In this document: one piece after another, positions 23,387 through 33,005 of the stretch
How the letters are laid out: each line of letters opens with the position of its first letter
Position numbering within the stretch: the first letter of the stretch is position 1
Source: Nocardia amamiensis
GTDB lineage: Bacteria; Actinomycetota; Actinomycetes; Mycobacteriales; Mycobacteriaceae
Reading direction: 5' to 3'
DNA length: 64,000 nt
NCBI RefSeq assembly: GCF_015477605.1
Contig: NZ_JADLQX010000003.1
Location: 124,001-188,000, forward strand
Translations under genes and position numbers: made by a program
The notes under the pieces: model-generated
Told to the model about the DNA's origin: nothing
Seen by the model: only the letters and a program-made list of their open reading frames with translations
The model's database searches: none

Positions 23387-24775
23387 TCAGGACAGCGGGC
23401 TGCGCAGTGCCGCGGGAAGGAGGGATACGCGGCGCGGACCGATACGCGGCCCCACGGGCAGGCGCGGCGCGCGGATGGGCAGGCCGAGCCACATCCGGAC
23501 CAGCAGGCCGGCAAAGCGCAAATGACCGGTCAACCACGGTCCGGCGAAGGCAAGCGACCAGACGGTCTCGGTGCCCGCGGGAGGCAGGTCGCGATCGGCG
23601 AAGCGGGCCGCGATCCAGTCGACCATCACCGGCAGTGCCTGGAATTGCAGCAGCAGGTGCGTGCTGAGCCGATCACGCAGGTAGCGCACGTGGACGCCCG
23701 CTTCGGCGTAGCGCGCCACCTGGCCGTCGACGTCCTCCACCGCGATCACCTCGTCGTTTACGCCCTGCAGCACGAATACGGGCATGGCAGGGGCGCGATG
23801 GCCGGGATGGATGTCGTCGAGAATGCGCCGCAATCCGGGCTGGGAAAGTATGGCGTCGAGGCTCTTCCCGCTGTGCTTTTCGACGTCGCGCCGGGCGAAT
23901 CGGTAGAGCAGCGGGAAGGTCGCGGACTTCTCGGCCTGGGCCATCCAGTCGAGGTACCTCGCGTCCAAGTGCGCGGTCAGCAAGCGGTCCAGTTCCGGAT
24001 ATCCGCGCCGCAGTCCCGCGGTGAAAACGGCGGCGAACCCCGCGAACAACGTGCCGTTGAGCCGGACGAACGCGGCGGCCGGGTCGCCGACCGGCGATCC
24101 GGCGACCGCGCCGACGATGTTCAGCTCGGGCGCGTATTCGGTGGCCATCTCCGCGGCCCAGGTGGTCGCCAATCCCCCGCCCGAATATCCCCACAGCGCA
24201 ACGGATGTCGTCGCGTCCAGCCCGAGCGGGGCGAAGGCCAGAGCCGCGCGGACCGCGTCGAGCGCGCGATACCCCGGCTCCCTGGCGACGCCGAAACGGC
24301 CCGCGTTTCCCCCGTGATCCGGGACCGACACCGCCCAGCCTCGTGCGAGCGCACTGACGATCAGCGGCAGCTCGAGCTGCGGAATCGACCCCGGAGCCCG
24401 GGCACCGCGCCGCAGGGCATACGAAGGAGAGCATTTCGAGGCGACCGCGTCGATCGCGCACTGGAAGGAGACCAGCGGCCGCGGTTCGGTGGGATCCGCG
24501 CCCCACGGCAGCAGCACGGTTGTCACCGCGACCTCCGGAACGCCGTCGAGATCACAGGTGCGATAGAGCAGCTGCCACGCCGAAATACGCTGGCGCACCA
24601 AGCCGAAGAAGCCGATCTCCACTCCGCGCGAGCGGACGATGGCCCCGGGGCGCAACCGCCCGACCGCGGGTGGCGGCGTGTAGAACGGATCGTCTTCGGG
24701 CAGTATCGGCCGATGCGAGAACGCCGCCGGATCCGGCGGCACCGCACCTGCATCCCACTCGGGCTCCACACTCAT
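23387..24775 (-). CDS. Secretory-lipase (LIP) family alpha/beta hydrolase
   Basis: A 462-residue hydrolase of the LIP family known from Nocardia, Rhodococcus and yeasts. Seen are DPFYTPPP near the start, TTVLLPWGADP, the cap region SPSYALRRGARAPGS, VSVPDHGGNAGRFGV and the nucleophile elbow WGYSGGGLAT. An acid residue is in VLQGVNDEVI and the catalytic His is in the STHLLLQF region. I prefer the second ATG (24775), nine bases after AGGAAAGG. No clear signal peptide is present, although the family is often exported. It is likely to act on triglycerides or related esters. Confidence 0.85.
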   Translation of the reverse strand: MSVEPEWDAGAVPPDPAAFSHRPILPEDDPFYTPPPAVGRLRPGAIVRSRGVEIGFFGLVRQRISAWQLLYRTCDLDGVPEVAVTTVLLPWGADPTEPRPLVSFQCAIDAVASKCSPSYALRRGARAPGSIPQLELPLIVSALARGWAVSVPDHGGNAGRFGVAREPGYRALDAVRAALAFAPLGLDATTSVALWGYSGGGLATTWAAEMATEYAPELNIVGAVAGSPVGDPAAAFVRLNGTLFAGFAAVFTAGLRRGYPELDRLLTAHLDARYLDWMAQAEKSATFPLLYRFARRDVEKHSGKSLDAILSQPGLRRILDDIHPGHRAPAMPVFVLQGVNDEVIAVEDVDGQVARYAEAGVHVRYLRDRLSTHLLLQFQALPVMVDWIAARFADRDLPPAGTETVWSLAFAGPWLTGHLRFAGLLVRMWLGLPIRAPRLPVGPRIGPRRVSLLPAALRSPLS

Positions 24776-24941
24776 CCGATTCATCCTTTCCTACGGCGAC
24801 GCCGTGGTTTCCGGCATCGCCGCGCCGATAATCGCGGCGGATGCCTTACTCCACTCAACCAATGCGGCGGCCGGAAAAGAATTGTCCCGAGTGCCAATTA
24901 GCGGGTCGTGGTTTCTCCTGTCGATGCAGTGACAGCATCAT

Positions 24942-26087
24942 TCACAGGCTGCCGTTCCCGCCGACCATCCACGGATTGAAGGTGCATTCCAGCGTCGGGT
25001 GCGCGACCGGATCGAGTGCGTGCAAAACGATGGATACCGAACGCGGGGAGTACATGATCGTCAAATGGTCGGACATATCCTGCTCGCATCCTTCTTGCAG
25101 CGTGATGTTGTCCACCGTCGCGCCGGATCCCGCCTGCAGGAAAGCCCAGTGGTAGGGGTTGGCGATCTCGTCGTACCGGGAGGCGACCGACGTGTAGGCC
25201 ACCCCGGGCACCGTGTCGCCCTGCGCGTTCAGCTTGGCGTAGAACGGCGAGCCCACCGCCTGTTGGATATTCGACATGCCGATCAAGGGTTCGGAGAAGC
25301 CGAGGATGTCGACACCCAGGTTGTTGATGGCCCGTCCGAGCGACGCGATCCCCATCAGGGAGGTGCCGTGATGCGTGGCGCCGAAACTGATCAGCTTGCC
25401 GACTTTGCCCTCGCCGCCGTCGAATTTCAGATAGTGGTTGGCGACCGTGCCGCCCTGGGAATGCCCGACGATGTCGACGGCCTGCGCGCCCGTCGCGGCG
25501 AGCACGCGGTCGACGAAATCGCGCAGCTGACGTGACGATTCCTCCATCCGGCCAACGCCGTAGCGGCCGGGCATGATCGTGCCGAGCCCGCCGCCTTCCA
25601 TGAGACCGGAGCGCCCGAAGTTGAACGCGAACACGCAGTAACCGGCGCGCGCCAGACGCGGCGAAAGGTAGGCGAAGCTGTCGTAGGCGTTCAGCCACGT
25701 GGCGTGCATCAGCACCACCGGCCGCGGGTGTTCGGCTGTCGGAGTGCAGTTCCAGCGATTCGCGCCGGGCGGCGCGGCGTCGGGATGGGTCAGGCCGTAG
25801 GCGAACGCGGCCAGATACGCCGACATCTCCGGTCCCTCCCCCACCGCGTCGGAAGCCACGCTGGTCGCCCACCCCGAGGAGCCGGAATCCACGATCGCCC
25901 GTGGCTGCCTGCCGTCGGGAGCCGGGGCCAAGCCCGCGTCGATGTACTCCGCGAGCTGCTGCTGTGTCGGTTCGATCTCCTCCTGCGCATGCGCCACCCC
26001 GGTACCGAGGGCCGTCGCGATGGTCATGCCCGCGATCACCGCGGCCCCCGCAATTGCTCGCCGAGCGTTGTGCCTCATTGCCAACAT
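24942..26087 (-). CDS. Secreted lipase/esterase (class 2 lipase type), copy 1
   Basis: A 381-residue protein with a signal peptide (basic start, AIAGAAVIAGMTIATALGTG, then AHA cleavage). It has YLSPRLARAGYCVFAFNFG, the nucleophile VDIVGHSQGGTVANHYLKF, HHGTSLMG and the late histidine in SDHLTIMYSP. The usual oxyanion HG pair reads HA here (VLMHATWLN), unlike copy 2 at 50215 (VLVHGTWLN). The ATG at 26087 is chosen because GGAAG lies seven bases upstream; an ATG at 26102 lacks a site. It is divergent from the PucR gene. Confidence 0.88.
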   Translation of the reverse strand: MLAMRHNARRAIAGAAVIAGMTIATALGTGVAHAQEEIEPTQQQLAEYIDAGLAPAPDGRQPRAIVDSGSSGWATSVASDAVGEGPEMSAYLAAFAYGLTHPDAAPPGANRWNCTPTAEHPRPVVLMHATWLNAYDSFAYLSPRLARAGYCVFAFNFGRSGLMEGGGLGTIMPGRYGVGRMEESSRQLRDFVDRVLAATGAQAVDIVGHSQGGTVANHYLKFDGGEGKVGKLISFGATHHGTSLMGIASLGRAINNLGVDILGFSEPLIGMSNIQQAVGSPFYAKLNAQGDTVPGVAYTSVASRYDEIANPYHWAFLQAGSGATVDNITLQEGCEQDMSDHLTIMYSPRSVSIVLHALDPVAHPTLECTFNPWMVGGNGSL

Positions 26088-26350
26088 CCGATTCACTTCC
26101 ATTCACGCCGAAGATGCGCGGCCCGGCGCCGAATAGACCACCGCCCCACCCTGTTTGCCACGCCACATTCGCCCGGCGATGTGATCGAGACCATATTCAG
26201 GAGCCGCGGTCCGAATCTATGGCGAGGCCCGGCCCGGTGTCACTGCACCGCGAGGAGAAGATTCCGACCGGAAATTGGTGCCGGAACCAAAATTCGGGGG
26301 CTGCCTCGCAGAACCTTGCCGCGGGTTCTGTGGTCGGAAACAATCGGCCC

Positions 26351-27598
26351 ATGTCCGTCGCGTTGTCCCCGGTTACCGGTGATGCCCCTTTGGTTGCCCG
26401 GCTGCTCACCCGCTGGCCGCAGATCGCCGAGCGCATGTTCGCCGCGGGGCTCGGCACCACCCCACCGGCCGCCGATATGCCGGAAGGACATTTCACCGCC
26501 GAGGTGCTGCCCGCGATCTACGCTTGCGGCCGCGCGGTCCTGCAGGCGATCGGCCAGCAGCGCAGTTTCACCAAGACCGAGGTCGCGACGTTCGTCGCCC
26601 CGGTGGCCGAACGGCATGCCGAGGACCGGTTTCCGCTGCCCATCCTGATCGAGGCCATTCACGGTTCCGCACAGTCGGTGCTGCAAGAGGCCGCGGCCCT
26701 GGCCTCCCGCGAGGAGCTCGACGATCTCGTCCTCATCGGCAGCCACCTGCTCGATCTACTGATGCAGATCAACATCACTGTCGTGGAGACCTACACCGAG
26801 GTCGAGCAGTCCATCTACAACGCCGAGCGGGAAGCGCGGCGCGCGCTGTGCTCGGCGCTGCTGCACGGGCTGCCCGCCTCGGAGCTGGCGGCGCGAGCGG
26901 ACACCACCCTGGCCGAGCACTACACCGTGCTCGCGATCCATGTCCAGCACGACGACCAGCCAAGCACGGTCGCGACGCTCGTCGGCCGCCGCCGCATCCG
27001 CATCCTGCACCGCGCGCTGGACGCTCTCGCGGGCACGACGACGCTGGCCACCTTCGACGGCTGGACGGGTATCGCGTTGCTGCCCAGCGCCGCCGAGACC
27101 GGGCTCGACGACACGCGCTACGCGCGGCTGGCCGCGGAGCTGACCGAACAGTTCGGCGTGCCGGTGTTCCTCGCCGAATACCCCTCCGTGCCGATGCACG
27201 ACATTCCGCAGACCGCGAAGGAAGCCACCGACCTCGCCGAACTCGCCCGGCTGCTCGGCCGGCCCTCGGGTGTGTACCAGCTCGACGACCTTCTGCTGGA
27301 ATACCAGCTCACCAGACCGGGCACCGCCCGCGCCCGGCTGGCCGAGCGCATCGCGCCCATCCTGGACAGCCCGCACCTGCTCGAAGCGCTCGACGCGCAC
27401 CTGCGCCACGGCTCCGACCGCAAGGCCGCCGCCGCCGAGATCCACGTGCACCCCAACACCTTCAGCTACCGCCTGCGCCGCGTCGCCGAACTCACCGGCG
27501 TCGATCCCACCGATCCGCACGACTCACGGTTGCTGGCCGCCGCGCTGACGATCCAGCGCCTGTATCCGGGCCAGCCGACCGGCTCCGGCCAGAGTTAG
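26351..27598 (+). CDS. PucR/CdaR-type helix-turn-helix regulator
   Basis: A 415-residue protein. The N-terminal helical sensing half (PQIAERMFAAGL, FTKTEVATFVAPVAERHAEDRF) resembles the RsbT co-antagonist-like part of this family. A GGDEF-like middle follows, and the C-terminal PucR HTH is seen in LLEALDAHLRHGSDRKAAAAEIHVHPNTF and RLRRVAELTG. The ATG at 26351 begins MSVALSPVTG; the reading frame is open further upstream but that part is not protein-like. It is divergent from the secreted lipase, which may be its target. A second gene of the same class is at 54248. Confidence 0.85.
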   Translation: MSVALSPVTGDAPLVARLLTRWPQIAERMFAAGLGTTPPAADMPEGHFTAEVLPAIYACGRAVLQAIGQQRSFTKTEVATFVAPVAERHAEDRFPLPILIEAIHGSAQSVLQEAAALASREELDDLVLIGSHLLDLLMQINITVVETYTEVEQSIYNAEREARRALCSALLHGLPASELAARADTTLAEHYTVLAIHVQHDDQPSTVATLVGRRRIRILHRALDALAGTTTLATFDGWTGIALLPSAAETGLDDTRYARLAAELTEQFGVPVFLAEYPSVPMHDIPQTAKEATDLAELARLLGRPSGVYQLDDLLLEYQLTRPGTARARLAERIAPILDSPHLLEALDAHLRHGSDRKAAAAEIHVHPNTFSYRLRRVAELTGVDPTDPHDSRLLAAALTIQRLYPGQPTGSGQS

Positions 27599-27650
27599 CC
27601 CGCGGAAACTCGCTCGCGTATCGGATCTGCCGTCGATACCGTCGGTCGGG

Positions 27651-28337
27651 ATGGAAGACGAGTCTGTCGGGCGCTATCTGCTAACCGGGCGCTCGCTGAG
27701 CGAATACCGTGCGATGTTCGCGCTCACCGAAGCCGACCTGCGCGGACGGATCCTCGACTGCCCCGGTGGAGCCGCGAGCTTCGCGGCGGAAGCGGCGGCG
27801 CTCGGCGCCGAGGTGGTCGCGGTCGACCCGGTCTATCGCATGCCCGCCGCCGAGCTGACCGCGCTGGCGTCCACCGAATTGGACCGCAACGCGTCGTGGA
27901 CGACCGCATCCGCCGACCGCTTCGTGTGGGCCTTCTACGGCGACCCGGAAGGTCATCGGCGGCTGCGGCAAACCGCCGCGCGGCGGTTCGCCGAGGATTT
28001 GCGCGCCAATCCGCGGCGCTACCGGTTCGGCATGCTGCCCGCGCTCGATTTTCCTGATCACGCGTTCGACTTGGTGCTGAGCTCGCATCTGCTGTTCACC
28101 TACGCCGACCGGCTGGACTTCGACTTCCACTTGGCGGCGCTGCGCGAACTCGTCCGGTTGACCCGCCGCGAGGTCCGGGTGTTCCCGCTCATCGACCATT
28201 CGGGTGAGCGGCTGGACGACTTGCTCGCCCGTCTCCGGGACGTCTTGTCCGCCGAAGGAATCCGGTCGGACATCACGCCGGTCGACTTCGAGTTCCAGCG
28301 CGGGTCCACCTCGGTGCTGCGGCTGACGGCATCCTGA
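27651..28337 (+). CDS. Class I SAM-dependent methyltransferase-like protein
   Basis: A 228-residue protein. The glycine-rich loop RILDCPGGAASFAAEAAALGAEVVAVDP (broken here for length as motif I and II) is clear, with FDLVLSSHLLFTYAD as motif IV/post I. DxGxG is replaced by DCPGG, seen in a group of actinobacterial methyltransferase-like proteins. The substrate is unknown, and it may not methylate. It stands alone between PucR and the molybdate operon. Confidence 0.75.
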   Translation: MEDESVGRYLLTGRSLSEYRAMFALTEADLRGRILDCPGGAASFAAEAAALGAEVVAVDPVYRMPAAELTALASTELDRNASWTTASADRFVWAFYGDPEGHRRLRQTAARRFAEDLRANPRRYRFGMLPALDFPDHAFDLVLSSHLLFTYADRLDFDFHLAALRELVRLTRREVRVFPLIDHSGERLDDLLARLRDVLSAEGIRSDITPVDFEFQRGSTSVLRLTAS

Positions 28338-28393
28338 GCAGCCACGCTCCGCAGTGCCGGCCTCCCGCGACGGAGGAGAGCATCATGATCCGC

Positions 28394-28421
28394 TTGATTT
28401 CCGCAGATGCGGCAATAAACT
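28394..28421 (+). promoter_or_regulatory. Promoter for the molybdate operon, apparently leaderless
   Basis: TTGATT (28394-28399) and TAAACT (28416-28421) are 16 bases apart, and the ATG lies seven bases after the -10. CCGCAGATGCGG (28401-28412) is a dyad in the spacer, a candidate operator. No ribosome site lies in the short leader. Confidence 0.5.
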
Positions 28422-28428
28422 GCCCTTC

Positions 28429-28827
28429 ATGTCGAATTTGCGGATCAGTGATGCGGCGGCGCTGCTTGGGGTCAGCGACGACACCGTCCGGCGCTGGATC
28501 GAGCAGGGCAAGCTGACCGCCGTCCAGCTCGACAGCGGACGCAAAGGCGTCAGCGGCCGGGAACTCGCCGAATTCCTCCGGGCCAACGCGGAGGCGCCGG
28601 AGCCCGGCGTCACCGTGGCGGCGTCGGCCCGCAATCGGCTGCGCGGCATCGTCACGCGGGTGGTGAAGGACACCGTGATGGCGCAGGTCGAGATGCAGGC
28701 GGGTCCGTTCCGGCTGGTGTCGCTGCTGAGCCGGGAGTCGGTCGACGAACTCGGGCTCGAGGTCGGCAGCGTCGCGGTGGCGTCGGTCAAATCGACGCAC
28801 GTCGTGGTGGAGGTACCGGAAAGTTGA
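28429..28827 (+). CDS. Molybdate-responsive regulator (HTH_17 plus TOBE/Mop domain)
   Basis: A 132-residue protein. Residues 1-50 are a MerR/excisionase-type helix-turn-helix (RISDAAALLGVSDDTVRRWI). Residues 65-130 are a Mop/TOBE domain (SARNRLRGIVTRVVKDTVMAQVEM, then ESVDELGLEVGSVAVASVKSTHVVV), which binds molybdate or tungstate. The layout is the short actinobacterial alternative to ModE. It is the first gene of the modABC operon and the TTGA overlap couples it to modA. It probably represses the operon when molybdate is plentiful. Confidence 0.85.
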   Translation: MSNLRISDAAALLGVSDDTVRRWIEQGKLTAVQLDSGRKGVSGRELAEFLRANAEAPEPGVTVAASARNRLRGIVTRVVKDTVMAQVEMQAGPFRLVSLLSRESVDELGLEVGSVAVASVKSTHVVVEVPES

Positions 28828-29609
28828 CCAGGATGATGCGCTCGCTGAACGTGGTGGTTGCCGCGGGAATCACCGCCGTGGCGTTGCCGGGCTGCGGCCC
28901 CGACCAGGCCGGCCCCGCTGGTTCGGAGGGGATCGGCGGCACCGTGACGGTATTCGCCGCCGCCTCTTTGACCGAGACATTCACCGAACTCGGCACCCGG
29001 TTCGAGGCCGCGCACCCCGGAGTGCGAGTCGTCTACAACTTCGGCGCGAGTTCCGCGCTGGCCGAGCAGATCATTCAGGGCGCCCCCGCCGACGTGTTCG
29101 CCTCGGCCGCGCCGAAGAACATGCAGCAGGTCGTGGACAAAGGCGAAGTGACCGCCGTCCCGGCCACCTTCGCGCGCAACCGGCTGGAGATCGCGGTGCC
29201 CAAGGGCAACCCCGGCCGGATCACCGGGTTGGCCGACTTCGGCAAGACCGAGCCGAAGATCGCGCTGTGCGCCGAGCAGGTGCCGTGCGGGGTCGCCGCC
29301 AAGACGGTCTTCCAGGTGGCGGGCATCAACCCCGAGCCCGACACCCGCGAGGCGGACGTGAAAGCGGTCCTCACCAAGGTGAAGCTCGGCGAAGTCGACG
29401 CGGCCCTGGTCTATCGCACCGACGTGCGAGCAGGCGGCGGCCAGGTGGAGGGCATCGCCTTCCCGGAGGCCGACAAGGCGGTCAACGATTACCCGGTCGC
29501 GCCGCTGGCGCACGCGCCCAACAACGCGGCGGCCGCCGCGTTCGTCGAGTACGTGCGATCCGACGAGGCGCGAGCGGTGTTCGCGAAGGCAGGATTCGAC
29601 ACACCGTGA
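28824..29609 (+). CDS. modA: Molybdate ABC transporter substrate-binding protein
   Basis: A lipoprotein of about 261 residues. The lipobox is VALPGCG. The mature part begins VTVFAAASLTETFTELG, then NFGASSALAEQI, GAPADVFASAA and GEVDAALVYRTD, all standard for ModA. The TTG at 28824 overlaps the previous stop; ATGs at 28833 and 28836 are alternatives. It delivers molybdate to ModBC. Confidence 0.93.
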   Translation: MTRMMRSLNVVVAAGITAVALPGCGPDQAGPAGSEGIGGTVTVFAAASLTETFTELGTRFEAAHPGVRVVYNFGASSALAEQIIQGAPADVFASAAPKNMQQVVDKGEVTAVPATFARNRLEIAVPKGNPGRITGLADFGKTEPKIALCAEQVPCGVAAKTVFQVAGINPEPDTREADVKAVLTKVKLGEVDAALVYRTDVRAGGGQVEGIAFPEADKAVNDYPVAPLAHAPNNAAAAAFVEYVRSDEARAVFAKAGFDTP

Positions 29610-30418
29610 TCCGATCGGCGCGGCGCCGGGCGTCGTCGGGCCGACGACCGCTCGTTCTGGTGCTGCCGGCACTGTGCGCGCTGGCATTCCTGGTCGTCCC
29701 GCTGCTGGGGCTGCTGCTGCGGGCGCCGTGGCGAACCCTGCCCGATCGCCTGCTGACCGCCGAAGTCGGCCAGGCGCTGCGGCTTTCGCTGCTGTGCGCC
29801 AGCCTGGCGACAGTGCTCTGCCTCGTGTTCGGCATTCCGCTGGCCTGGCTGCTGGCTCGCGGGGAGGTGCCGGGGCGTGGGCTGATCCGGGCGCTGGTCA
29901 CGGTGCCGCTGGTGTTGCCGCCGGTGGTCGGGGGCGTCGCCCTGCTGCTCGTGCTCGGCAGGCGCGGGCTGGTCGGCCGGTACCTCTACGAATGGTTCGG
30001 CGTCGCATTGCCTTTCACGACCGCGGGCGTGGTGGTGGCGGAAGCCTTCGTGGCGATGCCGTTTCTGGTGATCTCGGTGGAGGGTGCGCTGCGGGCCGCC
30101 GATCCGCGGTTCGAGGAGGCGGCCGCGACGCTCGGCGCGTCACGCTGGCTGACCTTCCGCCGGGTCACGTTGCCGTCGGTATTGCCGGGCGTCATCGCGG
30201 GCGGTGTGCTGTGCTGGGCGCGGGCACTCGGCGAGTTCGGGGCCACCATCACCTTCGCGGGCAACTTCCCCGGCCGGACCACCACGATGCCGCTGGCGGT
30301 CTACCTGGCGTTGGAGACCGATCCCGACGACGCGATCGTGCTGAGCCTGGTGCTGCTCGCCGTTTCGGTGGCCGTACTGGTCGCGTTGCGGGAGCGGTGG
30401 ATCCAGGGGGCGATATGA
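29606..30418 (+). CDS. modB: Molybdate ABC transporter permease
   Basis: A 270-residue permease with GTG start overlapping the modA stop (GTGA). Five or six membrane segments are present. The EAA loop reads EEAAATLGASRWLTFRRVTLP and the region ALGEFGATITFAGNFPGRT is characteristic of ModB. Confidence 0.93.
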   Translation: MIRSARRRASSGRRPLVLVLPALCALAFLVVPLLGLLLRAPWRTLPDRLLTAEVGQALRLSLLCASLATVLCLVFGIPLAWLLARGEVPGRGLIRALVTVPLVLPPVVGGVALLLVLGRRGLVGRYLYEWFGVALPFTTAGVVVAEAFVAMPFLVISVEGALRAADPRFEEAAATLGASRWLTFRRVTLPSVLPGVIAGGVLCWARALGEFGATITFAGNFPGRTTTMPLAVYLALETDPDDAIVLSLVLLAVSVAVLVALRERWIQGAI

Positions 30419-31464
30419 CGCTGGAAGCGCAGCTGCGGCTCACCCGGTCGCAGTTCCGGCTCGACATCCCGGTGCACGTCGCGGCAGGCGAGGTGGTCGC
30501 CCTGCTCGGCCCCAACGGCGCGGGCAAGACCACGGCATTGCGCGCGCTGGCCGGTTTGACACCGCTCACCGGAGGAGCGATCCGCCTGGACGGCGACATC
30601 TGGGACGAACCGCCGAAGGTGTTCCTGCCTGCCGAGCGTCGCCGGGTCGGCGTCGTCTTCCAGGACTATTTGCTGTTCGCGCATCTGAGTGCGCTGGACA
30701 ACGTCGCGTTCGGCCTGCGCGCCCGCGGGCATCGCCGCGCCGCGGCCCGCGACCGCGCCGCGCATTGGCTGCGGCGCGTCGGCCTGGCCGAGCAGGCCGG
30801 CGCCAAACCGCGCACCCTGTCCGGTGGCCAGGCGCAGCGAGTCGCGCTCGCCAGGGCGCTCGCGACCGAACCGGCGCTGCTGCTGCTCGATGAGCCGCTG
30901 GCCGCGCTGGATGCGAGCACGCGTGCGCGGGTCCGATCGGATCTCGCCCACCATCTCGCCGACTACCCGGGCCACACCGTGCTCGTCACGCATGATCCGC
31001 TCGACGCGATGGTTCTCGCGGATCGTCTCGTGATCATCGAGCACGGCGGCGTGGTGCAGGAGGGACCGCCCGCCGAGGTGGCCCGGCGGCCGCGCTCCGA
31101 CTACGTCGCCAACCTGGTGGGCCTCAATCTCTATCGCGGCACCGCGCGCGGCACGACCGTCGAGCTCGTGGACGGCGGCAGCTTCACCGTGGCCGAGCCC
31201 GGCCGAGGACCAGTTCACATCGCCTTCCCGCCGACCGCGGTCGGTCTGCATCCCGCGCCGCCGGAGGGCAGCCCACGCAACGCCTGGCCGGTCACGATCT
31301 CCGGTATCGAGCAGCACGCCCACACCATCCGGGTCCGCCTGGACGGGAGCCCGCCCGTGCTCGCCGACGTCACGCCCGCCACCGTCGCCGAGCTGCGCCT
31401 ACGGCCGGGCATGCGACTGTGGGCCGCGGTCAAGGCCACCGAAACACACACCTACCCCGCCTGA
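30415..31464 (+). CDS. modC: Molybdate ABC transporter ATP-binding protein
   Basis: A 349-residue ATPase coupled by ATGA. It has Walker A LLGPNGAGKTTA, Q-loop VGVVFQDYLLFAHLS, signature LSGGQAQRVALARAL, Walker B LLLLDEPLAALD and switch VTHDP. The C-terminal 65 residues form a TOBE-type regulatory domain. It ends the operon; the 326 bases after it have only an inverted CCTC/GAGG element near 31470 and no gene that I can support before the Rpf terminator. Confidence 0.93.
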   Translation: MTLEAQLRLTRSQFRLDIPVHVAAGEVVALLGPNGAGKTTALRALAGLTPLTGGAIRLDGDIWDEPPKVFLPAERRRVGVVFQDYLLFAHLSALDNVAFGLRARGHRRAAARDRAAHWLRRVGLAEQAGAKPRTLSGGQAQRVALARALATEPALLLLDEPLAALDASTRARVRSDLAHHLADYPGHTVLVTHDPLDAMVLADRLVIIEHGGVVQEGPPAEVARRPRSDYVANLVGLNLYRGTARGTTVELVDGGSFTVAEPGRGPVHIAFPPTAVGLHPAPPEGSPRNAWPVTISGIEQHAHTIRVRLDGSPPVLADVTPATVAELRLRPGMRLWAAVKATETHTYPA

Positions 31465-31749
31465 GACGTCCTCGGGAGGACATAGCATGCATAAGGAAAG
31501 AACGTAGAGGTCAACGAGGCGTTCGCGCGGCTCCGCTGGTCTGGCAGCAGGAGTTGGAGGCCGAACCGGCCAAGCTCGAGTCTGCCGGTACTGAGCGCGT
31601 TACCGCGCCGCGACCGAGCCGGGGAGATCCGGTATCGAAGACGATGCCGAATCCTCGCGTGCGATATCCGGATTCGGCTCGACAATTGAATTGCGAATTG
31701 CGGACGCACCGCGAGAATACGGCGATCAGCAGTGTCGCTGTGAAATAGC

Positions 31750-31782
31750 CCGGCGCCTACCGCATTGCACGGTAGGCGCCGG
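31750..31782 (-). terminator. Stem-loop terminator of the rpf-like gene
   Basis: Perfect 13-bp arms (31750-31762 and 31770-31782) with a 7-base loop lie nine bases past the stop. Confidence 0.85.
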
Positions 31783-31790
31783 ATCACGCA

Positions 31791-32297
<507 letters not shown>

Positions 32298-32530
32298 TCA
32301 CGTGCAGATAACGTCCGGATTGCGTGAACCACTGGTCGAGACTAATAGCCATTCCCGCTGGTCGATTGCGGGAAACACGCCGATACAGATTGGCTGTTAT
32401 CAGGCCGTTATGTGATGGAGATCACCGCGAAATCGTGAAACGGGTCGCATTTCCGCAGGTCGGAAAGCCACGAGAAGGACACATCCACGTTCGGCGAGCG
32501 ACCTCGCGCTGGGTCACCGGAACCTCGAAG

Positions 32531-32980
32531 TGCGATTCGTTATCTCGACCGCCGAGTCGGGATGGTCCCGTGACCACGCATCACAGCATGCGCGAGCCGC
32601 TGGTCAGCGCGGGCGTCATGGATGTCCGACGTTCGATTCGTTACCTGCATGCCGGGGCCGGCAACGGCCCCGTGGCCATCCAGGCAGCCTGCGCAATTCG
32701 CTGGTCAGCACGGGCGTCAAGGCATCTGACGGCCTGTGCAGCGGCCCCCGTGACCCACCTCCGCGGCCTGCACCACCTCGCTGTCAGCGCGGGCGTCACC
32801 GGCGCCTGACGTCGATTCGTAACCTGCGCGACGGGCCGGGGACGGCGACACTCGTCGATCAGCGCGGCACGCCGATGTCCGAGGGTCGATTCGTTATCTG
32901 CGCCGCCGCTTCGGGGACGCCGCCGGTACCTCTTACCGCAGCCTGCGCCACACACCGGGGTATCAGCGACGTTAAACCGG
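32531..32980. repeat. Degenerate intergenic repeat tract
   Basis: Four to five units of about 75-100 bp occur between the riboswitch and the hotdog gene. The word GCTGGTCAGCGCGGGCGTCA recurs at 32599, 32700, 32780 and partly near 32855. A second word, CGATTCGTTACCTGC-like, recurs at 32532, 32632, 32812 and 32886. Copies at 32654-32671 include a GGGGCCG-GCAA-CGGCCCC hairpin with a GNRA loop. No frame reads as protein. Confidence 0.65.
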
Positions 32981-33005
32981 CGCCGGCGACCCTCTCGACG
33001 ACGCG

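Noticed and set aside
31465..31749. A small plus-strand gene between modC and the rpf terminator
   Set aside because: Two frames have short protein-like stretches but no start with a ribosome site and no recognisable domain.
32531..32980. CRISPR array or integron attC sites
   Set aside because: Spacing is uneven, repeats are diverged, and no cas genes, integrase or conserved GTTRRRY ends are present.
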